From Glycomyces artemisiae (GTDB lineage Bacteria; Actinomycetota; Actinomycetes; Mycobacteriales; Micromonosporaceae), in NCBI RefSeq assembly GCF_003002955.1, contig NZ_PVTJ01000002.1, positions 744,001-808,000 of the forward strand: a stretch of 64,000 nucleotides of DNA. The letters are read 5' to 3'. The translations under genes were made by a program, and so were the position numbers. A model generated the notes under the pieces. It saw nothing but the letters and a program-made list of their open reading frames with translations, did no database searches and was not told where the DNA came from. Shown piece by piece: positions 1 to 8,118 of this stretch (position 1 is the first letter of the stretch; every line of letters begins with the position of its first letter).

Positions 1-575
1 ACGGGAAGCTGTACGTGGCCGCCGACAAGGAGACCGGCTACGAGCTGAACGTGTACGGCCTCGACGACCTCAAGCAGCTCGATTCGCAGTTCATCGAGTC
101 CGGCGACGTCGGCCCCGCCGACATGACCGACTGCGGCGAGGCCCTCGTGTGCGTGGCCGAAGCGGTCGAGGACCAGACCGACGTCTACCACTGGCGGGTC
201 TACGACGCCGACGCCGAGGAGATCGCCCACGAGTTCGACGACCAGGAGTACGGCTGGATCGAGCCGCTCGGGGACCGGCTCCTCGTGGAGTACTACGCGG
301 GCGACTCGAAGCGGACCCAGATCTACGACAAGGGATTCGACACGGTCAACAACTCCCTTGAGGAGACTTTCGCCCCGATCGACGGCGGCTCGGCCCTCGC
401 CTGGCCCGCCCGGTCGACGTTCGGCACGGTCACCGGCGGCGTCACCGGCCTGGGCCGCGACGGCTCGCGCGCGGAGCTGAGCACCGATCTGGAGCTGTAC
501 GCCTGCGACGCAACGGATACGCGCCTCGCGTGCATCCTCCCCGACGGCCTCCAGGTGTTCTCCTTCCGCGACTAG
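1..575 (+). CDS. C-terminal part of a hypothetical beta-rich protein (cut by window edge)
   Basis: The reading frame is open from the first base (first complete codon at position 3), so the start lies outside the window; about 190 residues are visible. The visible part is acidic and alternates short hydrophobic strands with Asp/Gly turns, for example VYHWRVYDADAEEIAHEF and TQIYDKGF. This is the texture of a WD40- or PQQ-like beta-propeller blade series, but no blade signature is clear enough to name a family. Two cysteines near the C-terminus (YACDATDTRLAC) could form a disulfide if the protein is exported. No membrane segment is visible. Function unknown. Confidence 0.7.
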   Translation, partial: GKLYVAADKETGYELNVYGLDDLKQLDSQFIESGDVGPADMTDCGEALVCVAEAVEDQTDVYHWRVYDADAEEIAHEFDDQEYGWIEPLGDRLLVEYYAGDSKRTQIYDKGFDTVNNSLEETFAPIDGGSALAWPARSTFGTVTGGVTGLGRDGSRAELSTDLELYACDATDTRLACILPDGLQVFSFRD

Positions 576-615
576 CGCCGCCGCCGCACCCACACCGCCG
601 TCCGCGCCTTCGGGC

Positions 616-1440
616 TCAGGTAGCGGGGCGGCACCAGGACTTCGTCTCGGGCTTCAGCAGCGCCCACAGGAACACCAGCGGGAGCAGTGCCAGCACGGCC
701 GGAAGCGCCCACGGCCCGCCGCCGACCGCGGACGCCACCGCGGCGGCGGCGAGCCACAGGACGTAGATCCCCGACAGCCCGACGGTCCCGAGCCATCCCC
801 ACCTGCGGCGGCCGGTCATCCCGGCGTTCAGCACGGCGTGGACGACCGCCGCCGCGACCAGCACCAGGCCGAGCCGGTCCGCGCCCTCTTCGGCGAGGAC
901 GGCGCGGGTCCCCGTCTGCAACGCGAACACGACTGCGGCCCACAGCATCACGAGCTCCGCGACCACCAGGAACGGCGGCTCCTCCCGCTCGCCGATCCGC
1001 GGGCTGTGGCAGCCGGACTCCCGGTCGCACCACCGCTGCGACGGCGGCAGCGCCAGCAGGACCAGCAGCGCCGCGAGCACGAACGTCCCCGCCAGGCCCG
1101 TCCCGAACGTCAGCCCCGCGCGGGTCGCCAGCGCCGTCGCCAGGAGCGTCGCGCTCACGATCACCACCGACCGCCGCGCCCAGTCCCGGCCGGTCCAGAC
1201 CTTCACGGCCGCAAGCCCGATCGCGAACGCGACCACCAGGAACAGGAGCGGCTCGACGAACGCCAGCGCACTCGCCGAGCCGCTGAACCGGGTCGAGACC
1301 CGGAACGCCGTCATCACGGCCGAGACGGCCACCAGCCATCCCATGGCCGCGACCATGAACCACAGCAGGACGACCGCCGCCGTCACGGGTAGGGGCGCGC
1401 GGGGGCGGGCCGAAATGGAGGATTGCTCAGGGGTAGCCAT
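616..1440 (-). CDS. Multipass membrane protein with internal duplication, function unknown
   Basis: A 274-residue protein with about eight hydrophobic segments and few charged residues. It appears to be two copies of one four-helix unit: residues ~15-140 and ~150-270 each begin with Pro-rich residues before a helix, carry a basic TGR(D/R)xW loop in the middle (VWTGRDWARR versus MTGRRRWGWL), and end in a similar cysteine motif (SQRWCDR versus KSWCRPA). No transporter or enzyme signature is recognised. The start is supported by TAAACT six bases upstream, typical of a leaderless transcript. It converges on the truncated gene upstream and is monocistronic. Confidence 0.75.
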   Translation of the reverse strand: MATPEQSSISARPRAPLPVTAAVVLLWFMVAAMGWLVAVSAVMTAFRVSTRFSGSASALAFVEPLLFLVVAFAIGLAAVKVWTGRDWARRSVVIVSATLLATALATRAGLTFGTGLAGTFVLAALLVLLALPPSQRWCDRESGCHSPRIGEREEPPFLVVAELVMLWAAVVFALQTGTRAVLAEEGADRLGLVLVAAAVVHAVLNAGMTGRRRWGWLGTVGLSGIYVLWLAAAAVASAVGGGPWALPAVLALLPLVFLWALLKPETKSWCRPAT

Positions 1441-1446
1441 TTGCCC

Positions 1447-1452
1447 AGTTTA
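1447..1452 (-). promoter_or_regulatory. Putative -10 box for leaderless membrane-protein mRNA
   Basis: TAAACT on the minus strand is followed by six bases (GGGCAA) and the ATG at 1440. There is no ribosome-binding site, so transcription probably begins at the start codon. Confidence 0.55.
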
Positions 1453-1556
1453 TGCGCCGGTCGTCGGTTCGCCGGACATAGACGGAACGCTGCACTCCTG
1501 GCGCCGCGTGGGCCGGGTGCGGCCGGTGGGACCGCTGCGGCTCCGGGGGTCCCGGG

Positions 1557-1568
1557 CCGGTATACCGG
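1557..1568. promoter_or_regulatory. CCGGTATACCGG palindrome upstream of tRNA-Thr
   Basis: A perfect 12-bp palindrome 44 bases before the tRNA. It shares TATACCGGT with the operator cluster in front of the XRE regulator at 56.06 kb. TAGAAT at 1574-1579 is a possible tRNA promoter -10 box, so the palindrome would overlap the -35 region. Its role is inferred. Confidence 0.35.
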
Positions 1569-1612
1569 TCGGTTAGAATCGAACCGTCTCGCTGGGAGAA
1601 CGGCGCAGGCAG

Positions 1613-1685
1613 GCCGCTGTAGCTTTAACGGTAGAGCAACTGTCTTGTAAACAGTAGGTTGCGGGTTCGAATCCTGTCAGCGGCT
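1613..1685 (+). tRNA. tRNA-Thr (anticodon UGU)
   Basis: A complete 73-base cloverleaf. The acceptor stem GCCGCTG (1613-1619) pairs with CAGCGGC (1678-1684), with discriminator T at 1685. The D arm spans 1622-1637. The anticodon stem ACTGT/ACAGT (1639-1643, 1651-1655) closes the loop CTTGTAA with anticodon TGT at 1646-1648. The T arm GCGGG/CCTGT (1661-1677) carries the loop TTCGAAT. CCA is not encoded. It reads ACA (and wobble ACG), which are minor threonine codons in a genome this GC-rich. Confidence 0.97.
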
Positions 1686-1728
1686 CAACGATGCGGCAAG
1701 ACCGCAGGTGGCAAGGCATGCAGACATG

Positions 1729-1758
1729 GCAACGGCCGGGTATTCGCCCGGCCGTTGC
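1729..1758. terminator. Terminator hairpin between tRNA-Thr and the DNA methyltransferase
   Basis: Perfect 12-bp stem GCAACGGCCGGG/CCCGGCCGTTGC around loop TATTCG, lying between the convergent tRNA and methyltransferase genes. It probably works in both directions; the T-tract is weak, as is usual in actinobacteria. Confidence 0.75.
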
Positions 1759-1771
1759 GCATTCATCGCCC

Positions 1772-3520
1772 TCAATCCTCGACTTTCACTGCGCCCGACA
1801 CGAGTCCCGCCGCGGCTTCGGCGGCGAGGGTTTCGGCCTGCTGCCCGGCCTCGGCGAGCGCCGAGCGGAGCGCTTCGAGGCGCGCGAACGCGGCCCCCCG
1901 CCGCTGCTGCTCCGCGAGCGTGAGGCGGGGGATCTTCACGGACAGGATGCGGCGCTTGGCGCCCGTGGCGGTGCGCTTCGACGCCGCGGGGAGCCGCGCC
2001 GACAGGGCCGCGGCGATCCACGCCAAGTCGACTGTGGGCTCGCACGAGACGGTCCACTGGATCTCGGTCGCCTCGCCGCGCAGGCCGATGCGCACCGGCG
2101 GCTCGCCGACCGGGTCGACGATGACGCAGCGCGGGCCGGCCGGCTCCTCGCCGGGGACCAGCGTGCCCGGGGCGACGACCAGGTGGCCGTCGCGTTCGAG
2201 GTCGCCGAGGCTCGTCTCGGGGGCCGATTCCTCTGCGCCGCCGGTGAACCGGGGGAGTTCCTGCCCGGCGACGGCCTGCAGCCGCGACGCCATGCGCGCG
2301 ACCGCGTCGGCGAGGTCGTCGGCGCCGCCGGGGGTGCTGGCGAGGTAGACCGCGGGGGAGACGTCGACGTCCTCGTCCCACAGGCGCATGAGGGGGACGG
2401 TGACCGAGTCGGGGGTGGCGATCGGCGCGTCGGGGGCGGCGGTGAAGTTCAGCCAGGCTTCGCGGAAGTCGCGGCCGTTGGAGACGAGGAGCTGGGTGGT
2501 CTCGCCGCGGGGGGTGAGGATCCAGATGTGCGCCTTGGCTTCGGGAGAGTCGACGACGGCGCGGAGCGCACCCCAGCGCAGCAGCTCGGAGCGGATGCGC
2601 CTGCCCGAGCGGCGGTGGGCGACCTGCGCGGGCATGCGCACGACCGCGTGTCCGCCGGGCGCGAGGAGCGCGGTGCAGTGGAGCGCCCACGCGAGCTCGG
2701 GTTCGGTGCGCGGCGGGGTGCCGTAGGCCAGGCGGGGGTCGTCGCCGTCGGGGAGGCGGTCGTAGCCCCAGTCCTTGACGTTGAACGGCGGGTCGCACAC
2801 GACCAGGTCGTAGCGGTCCTCGGGGAGCGCGGAGAGCAGCGAGTCGCCGGTGCGCGTGCCGATCCGGGCGCCTTCGTCGCCGCCGGTGCGGAACTTGCCG
2901 TCGAGGAGGCGCAGGCGCTTGGCGGCGATGGCGGCGCGGGGGCCGGAGAGGTCCTGGCCGTCGAGCGCTCTGCACGGGCCGATCTTCGCGGCGACGGCGG
3001 CGAGGAGGTCGCCTTCGTCGCACGCCGGGTCGTAGACGGTCTTCCCGATGCGCTCGTGCGTGTGCTCGCCGCTGACGGCCGCGGCGATGTCGGCGAGCGG
3101 CGCGATCCCCGGGGGGACGCCGATCCCGGCGGCCTCGCGGGCGCGCTCGATGAAGAACTCGAAGAGGTCGGAGGCGGGGGCGTCGGCGGTGAGGGCCTTG
3201 ACTTCGGCGGCGGGTTCGCCGTCGCCGCCGAAGGCCGCGGCGACCGCTTCGAGCGCGGCCTCCGCGGTCGGGTGGGCCGCGGCGAGGCGGAACCAGAGGC
3301 GGTCGGCGCCGGTGACCTGGAGTTCCCGGCCGTGGGCCAGGGCCCAGGACTCCAAGGCGGACAAGGAGAAGCGGGGGCGGCGGGCGGAGTCGTCCACGGG
3401 CGCGGGGAAGTCGGGCTCTCGGCGCCGCCAGTTGCTGACGGCGTTGCGTCCGACCGAGGCCAGGCGGGCCAGATCGGTCAACGTGATGGTCTCGCCTGGG
3501 CCGGCGTCACGGGAGGTCAT
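1772..3520 (-). CDS. Orphan N-6 adenine-type DNA methyltransferase with N-terminal HTH
   Basis: A 582-residue protein. Residues ~10-65 look like a MerR/winged-helix segment (LTDLARLASVGRNAVSNWRRR) that could contact DNA. Residues ~120-400 form a class I SAM-dependent methyltransferase related to HsdM: motif I is DPACDEGD (164-171) and the catalytic motif IV is DPPF (243-246). Motif I departs from the usual DPACGSG, with D-E replacing G-S. The ~200-residue C-terminal part ends in a region that could be coiled coil. No HsdR, HsdS or restriction enzyme is adjacent, so it is an orphan, more likely an epigenetic regulator or remnant than part of a restriction system. AGGAG lies upstream of the ATG. 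It is divergent from a lipoprotein gene. Confidence 0.75.
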   Translation of the reverse strand: MTSRDAGPGETITLTDLARLASVGRNAVSNWRRREPDFPAPVDDSARRPRFSLSALESWALAHGRELQVTGADRLWFRLAAAHPTAEAALEAVAAAFGGDGEPAAEVKALTADAPASDLFEFFIERAREAAGIGVPPGIAPLADIAAAVSGEHTHERIGKTVYDPACDEGDLLAAVAAKIGPCRALDGQDLSGPRAAIAAKRLRLLDGKFRTGGDEGARIGTRTGDSLLSALPEDRYDLVVCDPPFNVKDWGYDRLPDGDDPRLAYGTPPRTEPELAWALHCTALLAPGGHAVVRMPAQVAHRRSGRRIRSELLRWGALRAVVDSPEAKAHIWILTPRGETTQLLVSNGRDFREAWLNFTAAPDAPIATPDSVTVPLMRLWDEDVDVSPAVYLASTPGGADDLADAVARMASRLQAVAGQELPRFTGGAEESAPETSLGDLERDGHLVVAPGTLVPGEEPAGPRCVIVDPVGEPPVRIGLRGEATEIQWTVSCEPTVDLAWIAAALSARLPAASKRTATGAKRRILSVKIPRLTLAEQQRRGAAFARLEALRSALAEAGQQAETLAAEAAAGLVSGAVKVED

Positions 3521-3594
3521 GCGGGCTCCTGTCTTGATTTATCGAATCGTAACCCACCCCGCGTTGCGGAGGCTCGACACAGTCTACTAGTCTC

Positions 3595-3609
3595 GTGAAG
3601 TAACTTCAC
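3595..3609. promoter_or_regulatory. GTGAAG-TAA-CTTCAC inverted repeat
   Basis: A 6-bp-arm palindrome in the 130-bp gap between the divergent methyltransferase and lipoprotein genes. It resembles half of the Rex-type site at 17.47 kb, but the arms are three bases apart instead of two, so it is not called a Rex operator. It may bind a regulator of either gene. Confidence 0.35.
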
Positions 3610-3650
3610 AAGCTTCCATCAACGATCGACACCCCACGGAAGGTTTTCCC

Positions 3651-4262
3651 ATGAACATCGAATTCCCCGAGATCTCGAAGCGCCTCCTCGCCCTCAGCGG
3701 CGCGACCCTGATCGGCCTCGCGGCCCTGTCCGCGTGCGGCACCGGGGACGACACCACCGGCGGCGGCAGCGACGACACCGGCTCGGACACGACCACCGCC
3801 GCCGAAGAGGCCGCGGAAGAGGACACCGCCACCGGCGACGGCCTCAGCCCCGAGGCCCCGCTCCCCGCGGGCTCCACCGTCGAGATCGGCGACTGGACCC
3901 TCTCCGTCGGCGACGTCCAGCTGGACGCGACCGACGCGATCATGGCCGAGAACGAGTTCAACACGCCCCCGGCGGACGGCAACGCGCTCGCCATGTTCAC
4001 CGTCGACGGCACCTACAACGGCGCCGAGACCGGCACGCTGTGGCTCGACGCGACCGTCGGCATCTGGGCCGACGGCGTCATGTCCGAGACCTGCACCAAC
4101 GTCGTGCCCAACGACATCATCGACGCCACCGAGGTCACCGCGGGCGGCACGTCGAGCGGCGCGACCTGCGCCGAGATCCCGGCCGACGCCGAGCAGACCC
4201 TCATCTACGTCGAGGACGTCTGGTCCCTCGACGGCACGGTCTACTACATCGAGATCGGCTAG
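3651..4262 (+). CDS. Putative lipoprotein
   Basis: A 203-residue secreted lipoprotein. The N-terminal signal has a basic start, a hydrophobic core and lipobox LSAC, with Cys at about residue 27, followed by a ~40-residue Asp/Thr/Gly/Ser linker. The mature domain (~65-203) is beta-rich and acidic (TVEIGDWTLSVGDVQLDA) and has a Cys pair (SETCTNV, GATCAEI). It has the look of DUF4352-like or other immunoglobulin-fold actinobacterial lipoproteins, but no family is certain. GGAAGG precedes the ATG by a normal spacing. Base use matches neighbouring genes. Function unknown. Confidence 0.75.
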   Translation: MNIEFPEISKRLLALSGATLIGLAALSACGTGDDTTGGGSDDTGSDTTTAAEEAAEEDTATGDGLSPEAPLPAGSTVEIGDWTLSVGDVQLDATDAIMAENEFNTPPADGNALAMFTVDGTYNGAETGTLWLDATVGIWADGVMSETCTNVVPNDIIDATEVTAGGTSSGATCAEIPADAEQTLIYVEDVWSLDGTVYYIEIG

Positions 4263-4610
4263 CACCCTCCCCGGCCCCGCGCCGGGGACCCACGGACCGG
4301 AGGGCGCGGAGACCATTGGGCGGAACCCGCGTCCTCCTTTTCGATCCTCAAGGGACGCAACCGGATCGGGCGATACGGGGAAGAACCCTTCCAATCGGGC
4401 GTTCGAGCTTGATCGAATCGCAACCTGGTGATCCCGGTCATGCGACCCGGCCCACGCTTCCTGCGGAACTGTGAAAGCGCAGGTCACGGACGTGTGAATG
4501 CACTCGGTCACCGGCTGCGCCGCAACAGTAGTCGCCGCCGCCGCATATCTTCACGCTGAACTCAGGAGCACCGTTCGACCCGAGACGCGGTGCCGCACAG
4601 AAAGCAGCCA
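4263..4610. other. Intergenic region between two lipoprotein genes
   Basis: 348 bases with no credible gene. A hairpin at 4268-4288 (TCCCCGGC/GCCGGGGA, 5-base loop) just after the first stop may end that transcript. The rest is less GC-rich than coding DNA and probably holds the promoter of the next gene; no clear -35/-10 pair was identified. Confidence 0.5.
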
Positions 4611-5309
4611 ATGAACACGAACTTCGGTCCCTTCCGCCGCCTCCTCGCCGTCGGCGGCGTCGCCTTCGCCGGCGCCATCGCCCTGACCGGCTGCGGCATC
4701 CTCGACGCCGCCTCCGACGACTCCGAGGGCACCGACGTCAGCGGCGAGCAGTTCGACGCCGCCGCCGACGCGGCCGCGGGCGACTGCCTGCCCTACGAGG
4801 TTCTCAGCGACGACGCCTCGACCTTCGCGATCGACTGCTCGGGCGAGGACGCGTTCTGGACCATCACCTCGATCACCGCCGACCCGGGCCTGACGGCCAC
4901 CGGCGGCGACCTCACCGACACCCAGGCCGTCTACGACGCCTGCGGCGAGGAGAACGGCGCGTTCATCCCCGGCCAGCCGTGGACCGACTGGAACATGATC
5001 TACGACCAGACCACCGGCAACGTCGACTACCTCTTCTGCATCGAGGCCATCGACAAGCCCAACGCCGAGGGCAAGACCCCGGTCACCCCGAACACCGGCG
5101 ACTGCATGTCCAGCAGCGACGTCGAGTGGTTCACGCTCGACTGCGCCGACGCCGCCGCCGACACCACTGTCACCGAAGCGATCGCGTTCGACGCCGCCGA
5201 CTGGGCCGCCCCCGACGTCGACTCGGCCATCGCCTCCTGCCCGGGCAGCTACTACGAGGTCACCGACCTCGCCGGAGTCCGCACCACCGCGGTCCTCTGC
5301 GTCGAGTAG
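4611..5309 (+). CDS. Putative lipoprotein with a repeated Cys-containing domain
   Basis: A 232-residue lipoprotein: basic N-terminus, hydrophobic core and lipobox LTGC (Cys at about residue 27), then an acidic linker. The mature part holds two related units, each starting GDC and continuing to (F/L)xIDC/TLDC and a later Cys: GDCLPYEVLSDDASTFAIDC and GDCMSSSDVEWFTLDCADA. This suggests duplication of a small disulfide-stabilised domain like that of Streptomyces/mycobacterial LppU-type proteins. The ATG at 4611 was chosen because the signal peptide starts there; a GTG at 4590 would add seven residues. It follows another lipoprotein in the same direction but 348 bases away. Confidence 0.75.
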   Translation: MNTNFGPFRRLLAVGGVAFAGAIALTGCGILDAASDDSEGTDVSGEQFDAAADAAAGDCLPYEVLSDDASTFAIDCSGEDAFWTITSITADPGLTATGGDLTDTQAVYDACGEENGAFIPGQPWTDWNMIYDQTTGNVDYLFCIEAIDKPNAEGKTPVTPNTGDCMSSSDVEWFTLDCADAAADTTVTEAIAFDAADWAAPDVDSAIASCPGSYYEVTDLAGVRTTAVLCVE

Positions 5310-5341
5310 CAAGCACGTCGTTCGATAGCAGGGCCTGAACC

Positions 5342-5373
5342 GGCCCCGGGGCGCCTCCCGCCCCGGGGCCTTT
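5342..5373 (+). terminator. Rho-independent terminator after the second lipoprotein
   Basis: Perfect 12-bp stem GGCCCCGGGGCG/CGCCCCGGGGCC with loop CCTCC, followed by TTT. Confidence 0.8.
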
Positions 5374-5400
5374 CGCTGCGCCCCACCGGCCGCACGGCCG

Positions 5401-5406
5401 TACACT
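5401..5406 (+). promoter_or_regulatory. Putative -10 box of the leaderless helicase gene
   Basis: TACACT, then six bases, then the ATG at 5413; no ribosome-binding site. Confidence 0.55.
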
Positions 5407-5412
5407 GCCGCC

Positions 5413-8118
5413 ATGAGCCCTGCCCGCATCCTCACCGCGCTCTCCGCCCTCGCGCCCGTCAACAAGGCCACCGCCGCCGCCGACTCCGACGAGATCGGCC
5501 AGAAGTCCGCCTGGACCGGCAGCCTCACCACCGTCGCGGGCGCCGCCGACCTCGCCGCGCACGACGAGCTCCACCGCGACGAGCGCCTCCTGCGGCAGGG
5601 CTGGGGCATCGTCACCGGGATGCACCGCGTCGACGGGAAGCGCCGCCGCGTCGCCGTCCCCCTCGTCACCCGGCCCGTGCGCCTCGAAGTCGCCCAGACC
5701 GAGCCCTTCGACCACAAGATCGTCCCCGCGGGCGACATCGCCGTCCACCCCAAGCTCGCCGGCACCGAGCACGCCGCGCGCCTCGCCGCCGTCCTCAGCC
5801 CCGAGCGCGCCGGCGGCGACCTCGCCGACCCCAGCTGGCTCCTCGCCGCCGCCACCGCCGCCGGGTACGCCGTCAACGCCGTCACCCACCGGCCCGACCC
5901 CGAAGGCGCCCAACCGGTCGTCCTCGCCCGGTCCGTCGTCTACGTCTCCGGCCCCCGCACCGAGTCCGGCCCCATCGGCCAGGCCCTCCTCGACTGGTCC
6001 GAACGCCCCGGCCTCGAAGCGACCGCGCTCGCCGCCGTGTACGCCGCGACCGACGCCCCCGAACCCGAGACCGGCGAGGTCCGCTCCCCCCTGCCGCTCA
6101 ACCTCGAACAGGCCGCCGCGGTCCGCAGCTCCCGCACCGCCCCTGTCACCGTCGTCGCCGGCGCCCCCGGCTGCGGCAAGAGCCACACCCTCGCCGCCAT
6201 CGCCCTCGACGCCGTCGCCCGCGGCCAGTCCGTCCTCATCGCCACCCAGTCCGTGTTCGCCGCCGACGTCCTCGCCGGACTCCTCGCCCGCCACCCGGGG
6301 CCCGACCCGGTCATGTTCGGCGACACCGAACGCAGCGGCACGGCCGCGTTCGCCGACCGCAAGCCCGTCCTCAAAGCCGAAGCCGCCCTCGCCCGCCGCC
6401 GCGCCGACGAGACCCTCCAGATGCTCGAACGCGTCGAGCACGCCATCTCGATCCGCCTCGACATGGAGCGCCGCCGCCTCCGCGGCCTCGACGCCCCCGT
6501 GTTCCTCCTCGACGACTACCCGGGCCTGCGCGAAGCCGACCCCGACGCCGTCGCGGCCGCCGCCGCGGGCACCCGCGGCCAAGGCGGCTGGCCCTGGACC
6601 CGCTGGCGCAGACGCAAGGCCCGCAAGGAACTCCAGCGCCTCACCGGCACCGACACCGACTCGGCCGCACTCCAGCAGGCCCTCGAAGTCGTCCGCGACG
6701 TCCAAGCCATGACCCGCCTCGCCGCCGAAGGCGGCCTGCGCCTCGAACCCCTGTGGCGCAGCCTCGAACAGGCCGACCGCGACGCCGCCGACGCCGCCGG
6801 GAACGCCCTGCGCGCCGCCGCCCCCGCCGGGCATCGCTCCGGCGCCGCCCGCCGCATCGCCGAACTCCAAGCCTCCCAAGGCGACCGGTCGAGGCGCCGC
6901 GGCGCCATGGAGCACCTCGCCCCGCTCCTCAAAGCCGCGCCCCTGTGGATCGGCACCGTCGCCGACGTCGAAGCGCTCCTGCCGCCCGAAGCCGCCATGT
7001 TCGACCTCGTCATCATCGACGAAGCGAGCCACGTCAACCAGCTGCGCGCCGCCCCGGTCCTGGCCCGCGCCCGCCGCGCCGTCGTCGCCGGGGACCCCCG
7101 CCAGCTCAAGTTCGTGTCCTTCGCCTCCGACGCGCGCCTCCACGAAGTCCTCGAACGCCACGGCCTCACCGACCTCCAGGCCCGCCTCGACACCGGCCGC
7201 GTCAGCCTCTACGACCTCGCCTGCGGCGCCGGGCCCGTCATCGAGCTCACCGAGCACCACCGCAGCGTCCCCCACCTCATCGGGTTCTCCTCCGCCAAGT
7301 TCTACGGCGGCCGCGTGCGCCCCATGACCGCCCACCCGCGCGTCCAGGAGACCGACGCCATCACCGTCCACCACACGCCCGCCGACGCCGCAGACGAGCA
7401 CGGCGTGGTCGCCGCCGAAGCCGAACGCGCCGTTGAACTCCTCGCCGAACTCGTCGCCGCGGGGGACCGCGGCCTCGCCGTCCTCTCCCCGTTCCGCGCC
7501 CAAGCGGAGGTCATCGAGGCCGCCATCATGAAGCGCTTCGACCTCGAAGCCATCCGCGCGCACCGCATCCGCACCGGCACCGTCCACGCCTTCCAAGGCT
7601 CCGAGTCCGAGACCGTCATCGCCTCCCTCGGCGTCGCCCCCGGCGACCCCGCCGGGCGCAAACGCTTCCTCTCCGGCGCGAACCTGTTCAACGTCATGGT
7701 CACCCGCGCCCGCGAGCACCTCCACGTCGTCACCGCCCTCGCCGACCCCGGCGGCCTCGTAGGGGAGTTCCTCGACTACGCCGACCGCGCCCCCAGCCCC
7801 GTCATCGGCGACGGCGCCCCCAAAGGCGACGGAAGCGAGTGGCCCGTCAAACTCGCCGACGCGCTCTCCGGCGCCGACGCCGCCGTCAGGGCCGGATACC
7901 CCGTGGGGCACTGGAAGATCGACCTCGTCGTCGGCGAAGGGGACGCCGCGTTCGGCGTCGTCTGCGCCGTCCACCCCGACGGCCCCCGCGCCCACCTCGA
8001 CCGCCACCGCGCCCTGAGACGCGCCGGATGGCGCCTCGTCGACGCGTTCCCGTCCACGTACGCCGACGACGCCTCGCGCGCCGCCGTCGCGGTCCTCGCG
8101 GAACTCGGCCGCTCCTAG
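5413..8118 (+). CDS. SF1 (UPF1-like) helicase with degenerate C-terminal nuclease-like domain
   Basis: A 901-residue ATPase of the AAA_11/AAA_12 helicase type. Walker A is GAPGCGKSH (250-258), Walker B IIDEAS (~533), followed by the Q/GDPRQL motif, motif IV-V segments VLSPFRAQ and GTVHAFQGSE, and VMVTRAREHLHVV (motif VI). Between Walker A and B lies a ~200-residue charged insert. The last ~85 residues (GHWKIDLVV ... RHRALRRAGWRLVDAFPSTY) resemble the PD-(D/E)XK-like tail found on many such helicases, but where active copies read ExDG this protein has VCAVHPDG, so nuclease activity is doubtful. It may act in DNA repair or defence. Its stop overlaps that of the convergent gene. Confidence 0.8.
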   Translation: MSPARILTALSALAPVNKATAAADSDEIGQKSAWTGSLTTVAGAADLAAHDELHRDERLLRQGWGIVTGMHRVDGKRRRVAVPLVTRPVRLEVAQTEPFDHKIVPAGDIAVHPKLAGTEHAARLAAVLSPERAGGDLADPSWLLAAATAAGYAVNAVTHRPDPEGAQPVVLARSVVYVSGPRTESGPIGQALLDWSERPGLEATALAAVYAATDAPEPETGEVRSPLPLNLEQAAAVRSSRTAPVTVVAGAPGCGKSHTLAAIALDAVARGQSVLIATQSVFAADVLAGLLARHPGPDPVMFGDTERSGTAAFADRKPVLKAEAALARRRADETLQMLERVEHAISIRLDMERRRLRGLDAPVFLLDDYPGLREADPDAVAAAAAGTRGQGGWPWTRWRRRKARKELQRLTGTDTDSAALQQALEVVRDVQAMTRLAAEGGLRLEPLWRSLEQADRDAADAAGNALRAAAPAGHRSGAARRIAELQASQGDRSRRRGAMEHLAPLLKAAPLWIGTVADVEALLPPEAAMFDLVIIDEASHVNQLRAAPVLARARRAVVAGDPRQLKFVSFASDARLHEVLERHGLTDLQARLDTGRVSLYDLACGAGPVIELTEHHRSVPHLIGFSSAKFYGGRVRPMTAHPRVQETDAITVHHTPADAADEHGVVAAEAERAVELLAELVAAGDRGLAVLSPFRAQAEVIEAAIMKRFDLEAIRAHRIRTGTVHAFQGSESETVIASLGVAPGDPAGRKRFLSGANLFNVMVTRAREHLHVVTALADPGGLVGEFLDYADRAPSPVIGDGAPKGDGSEWPVKLADALSGADAAVRAGYPVGHWKIDLVVGEGDAAFGVVCAVHPDGPRAHLDRHRALRRAGWRLVDAFPSTYADDASRAAVAVLAELGRS

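Noticed and set aside
3595-3609. A second Rex operator near the lipoprotein gene
   Set aside because: The spacing between the GTGAAG/CTTCAC arms is three bases, not the two seen in the Rex-type site at 17.47 kb, so the core does not fit the consensus.
1772-8118. A restriction or BREX/DISARM-type defence island formed by the methyltransferase and helicase
   Set aside because: The two genes are on opposite strands, 1.9 kb apart with two lipoprotein genes and terminators between them, and no PglZ, BrxC, DrmB or HsdR is present.
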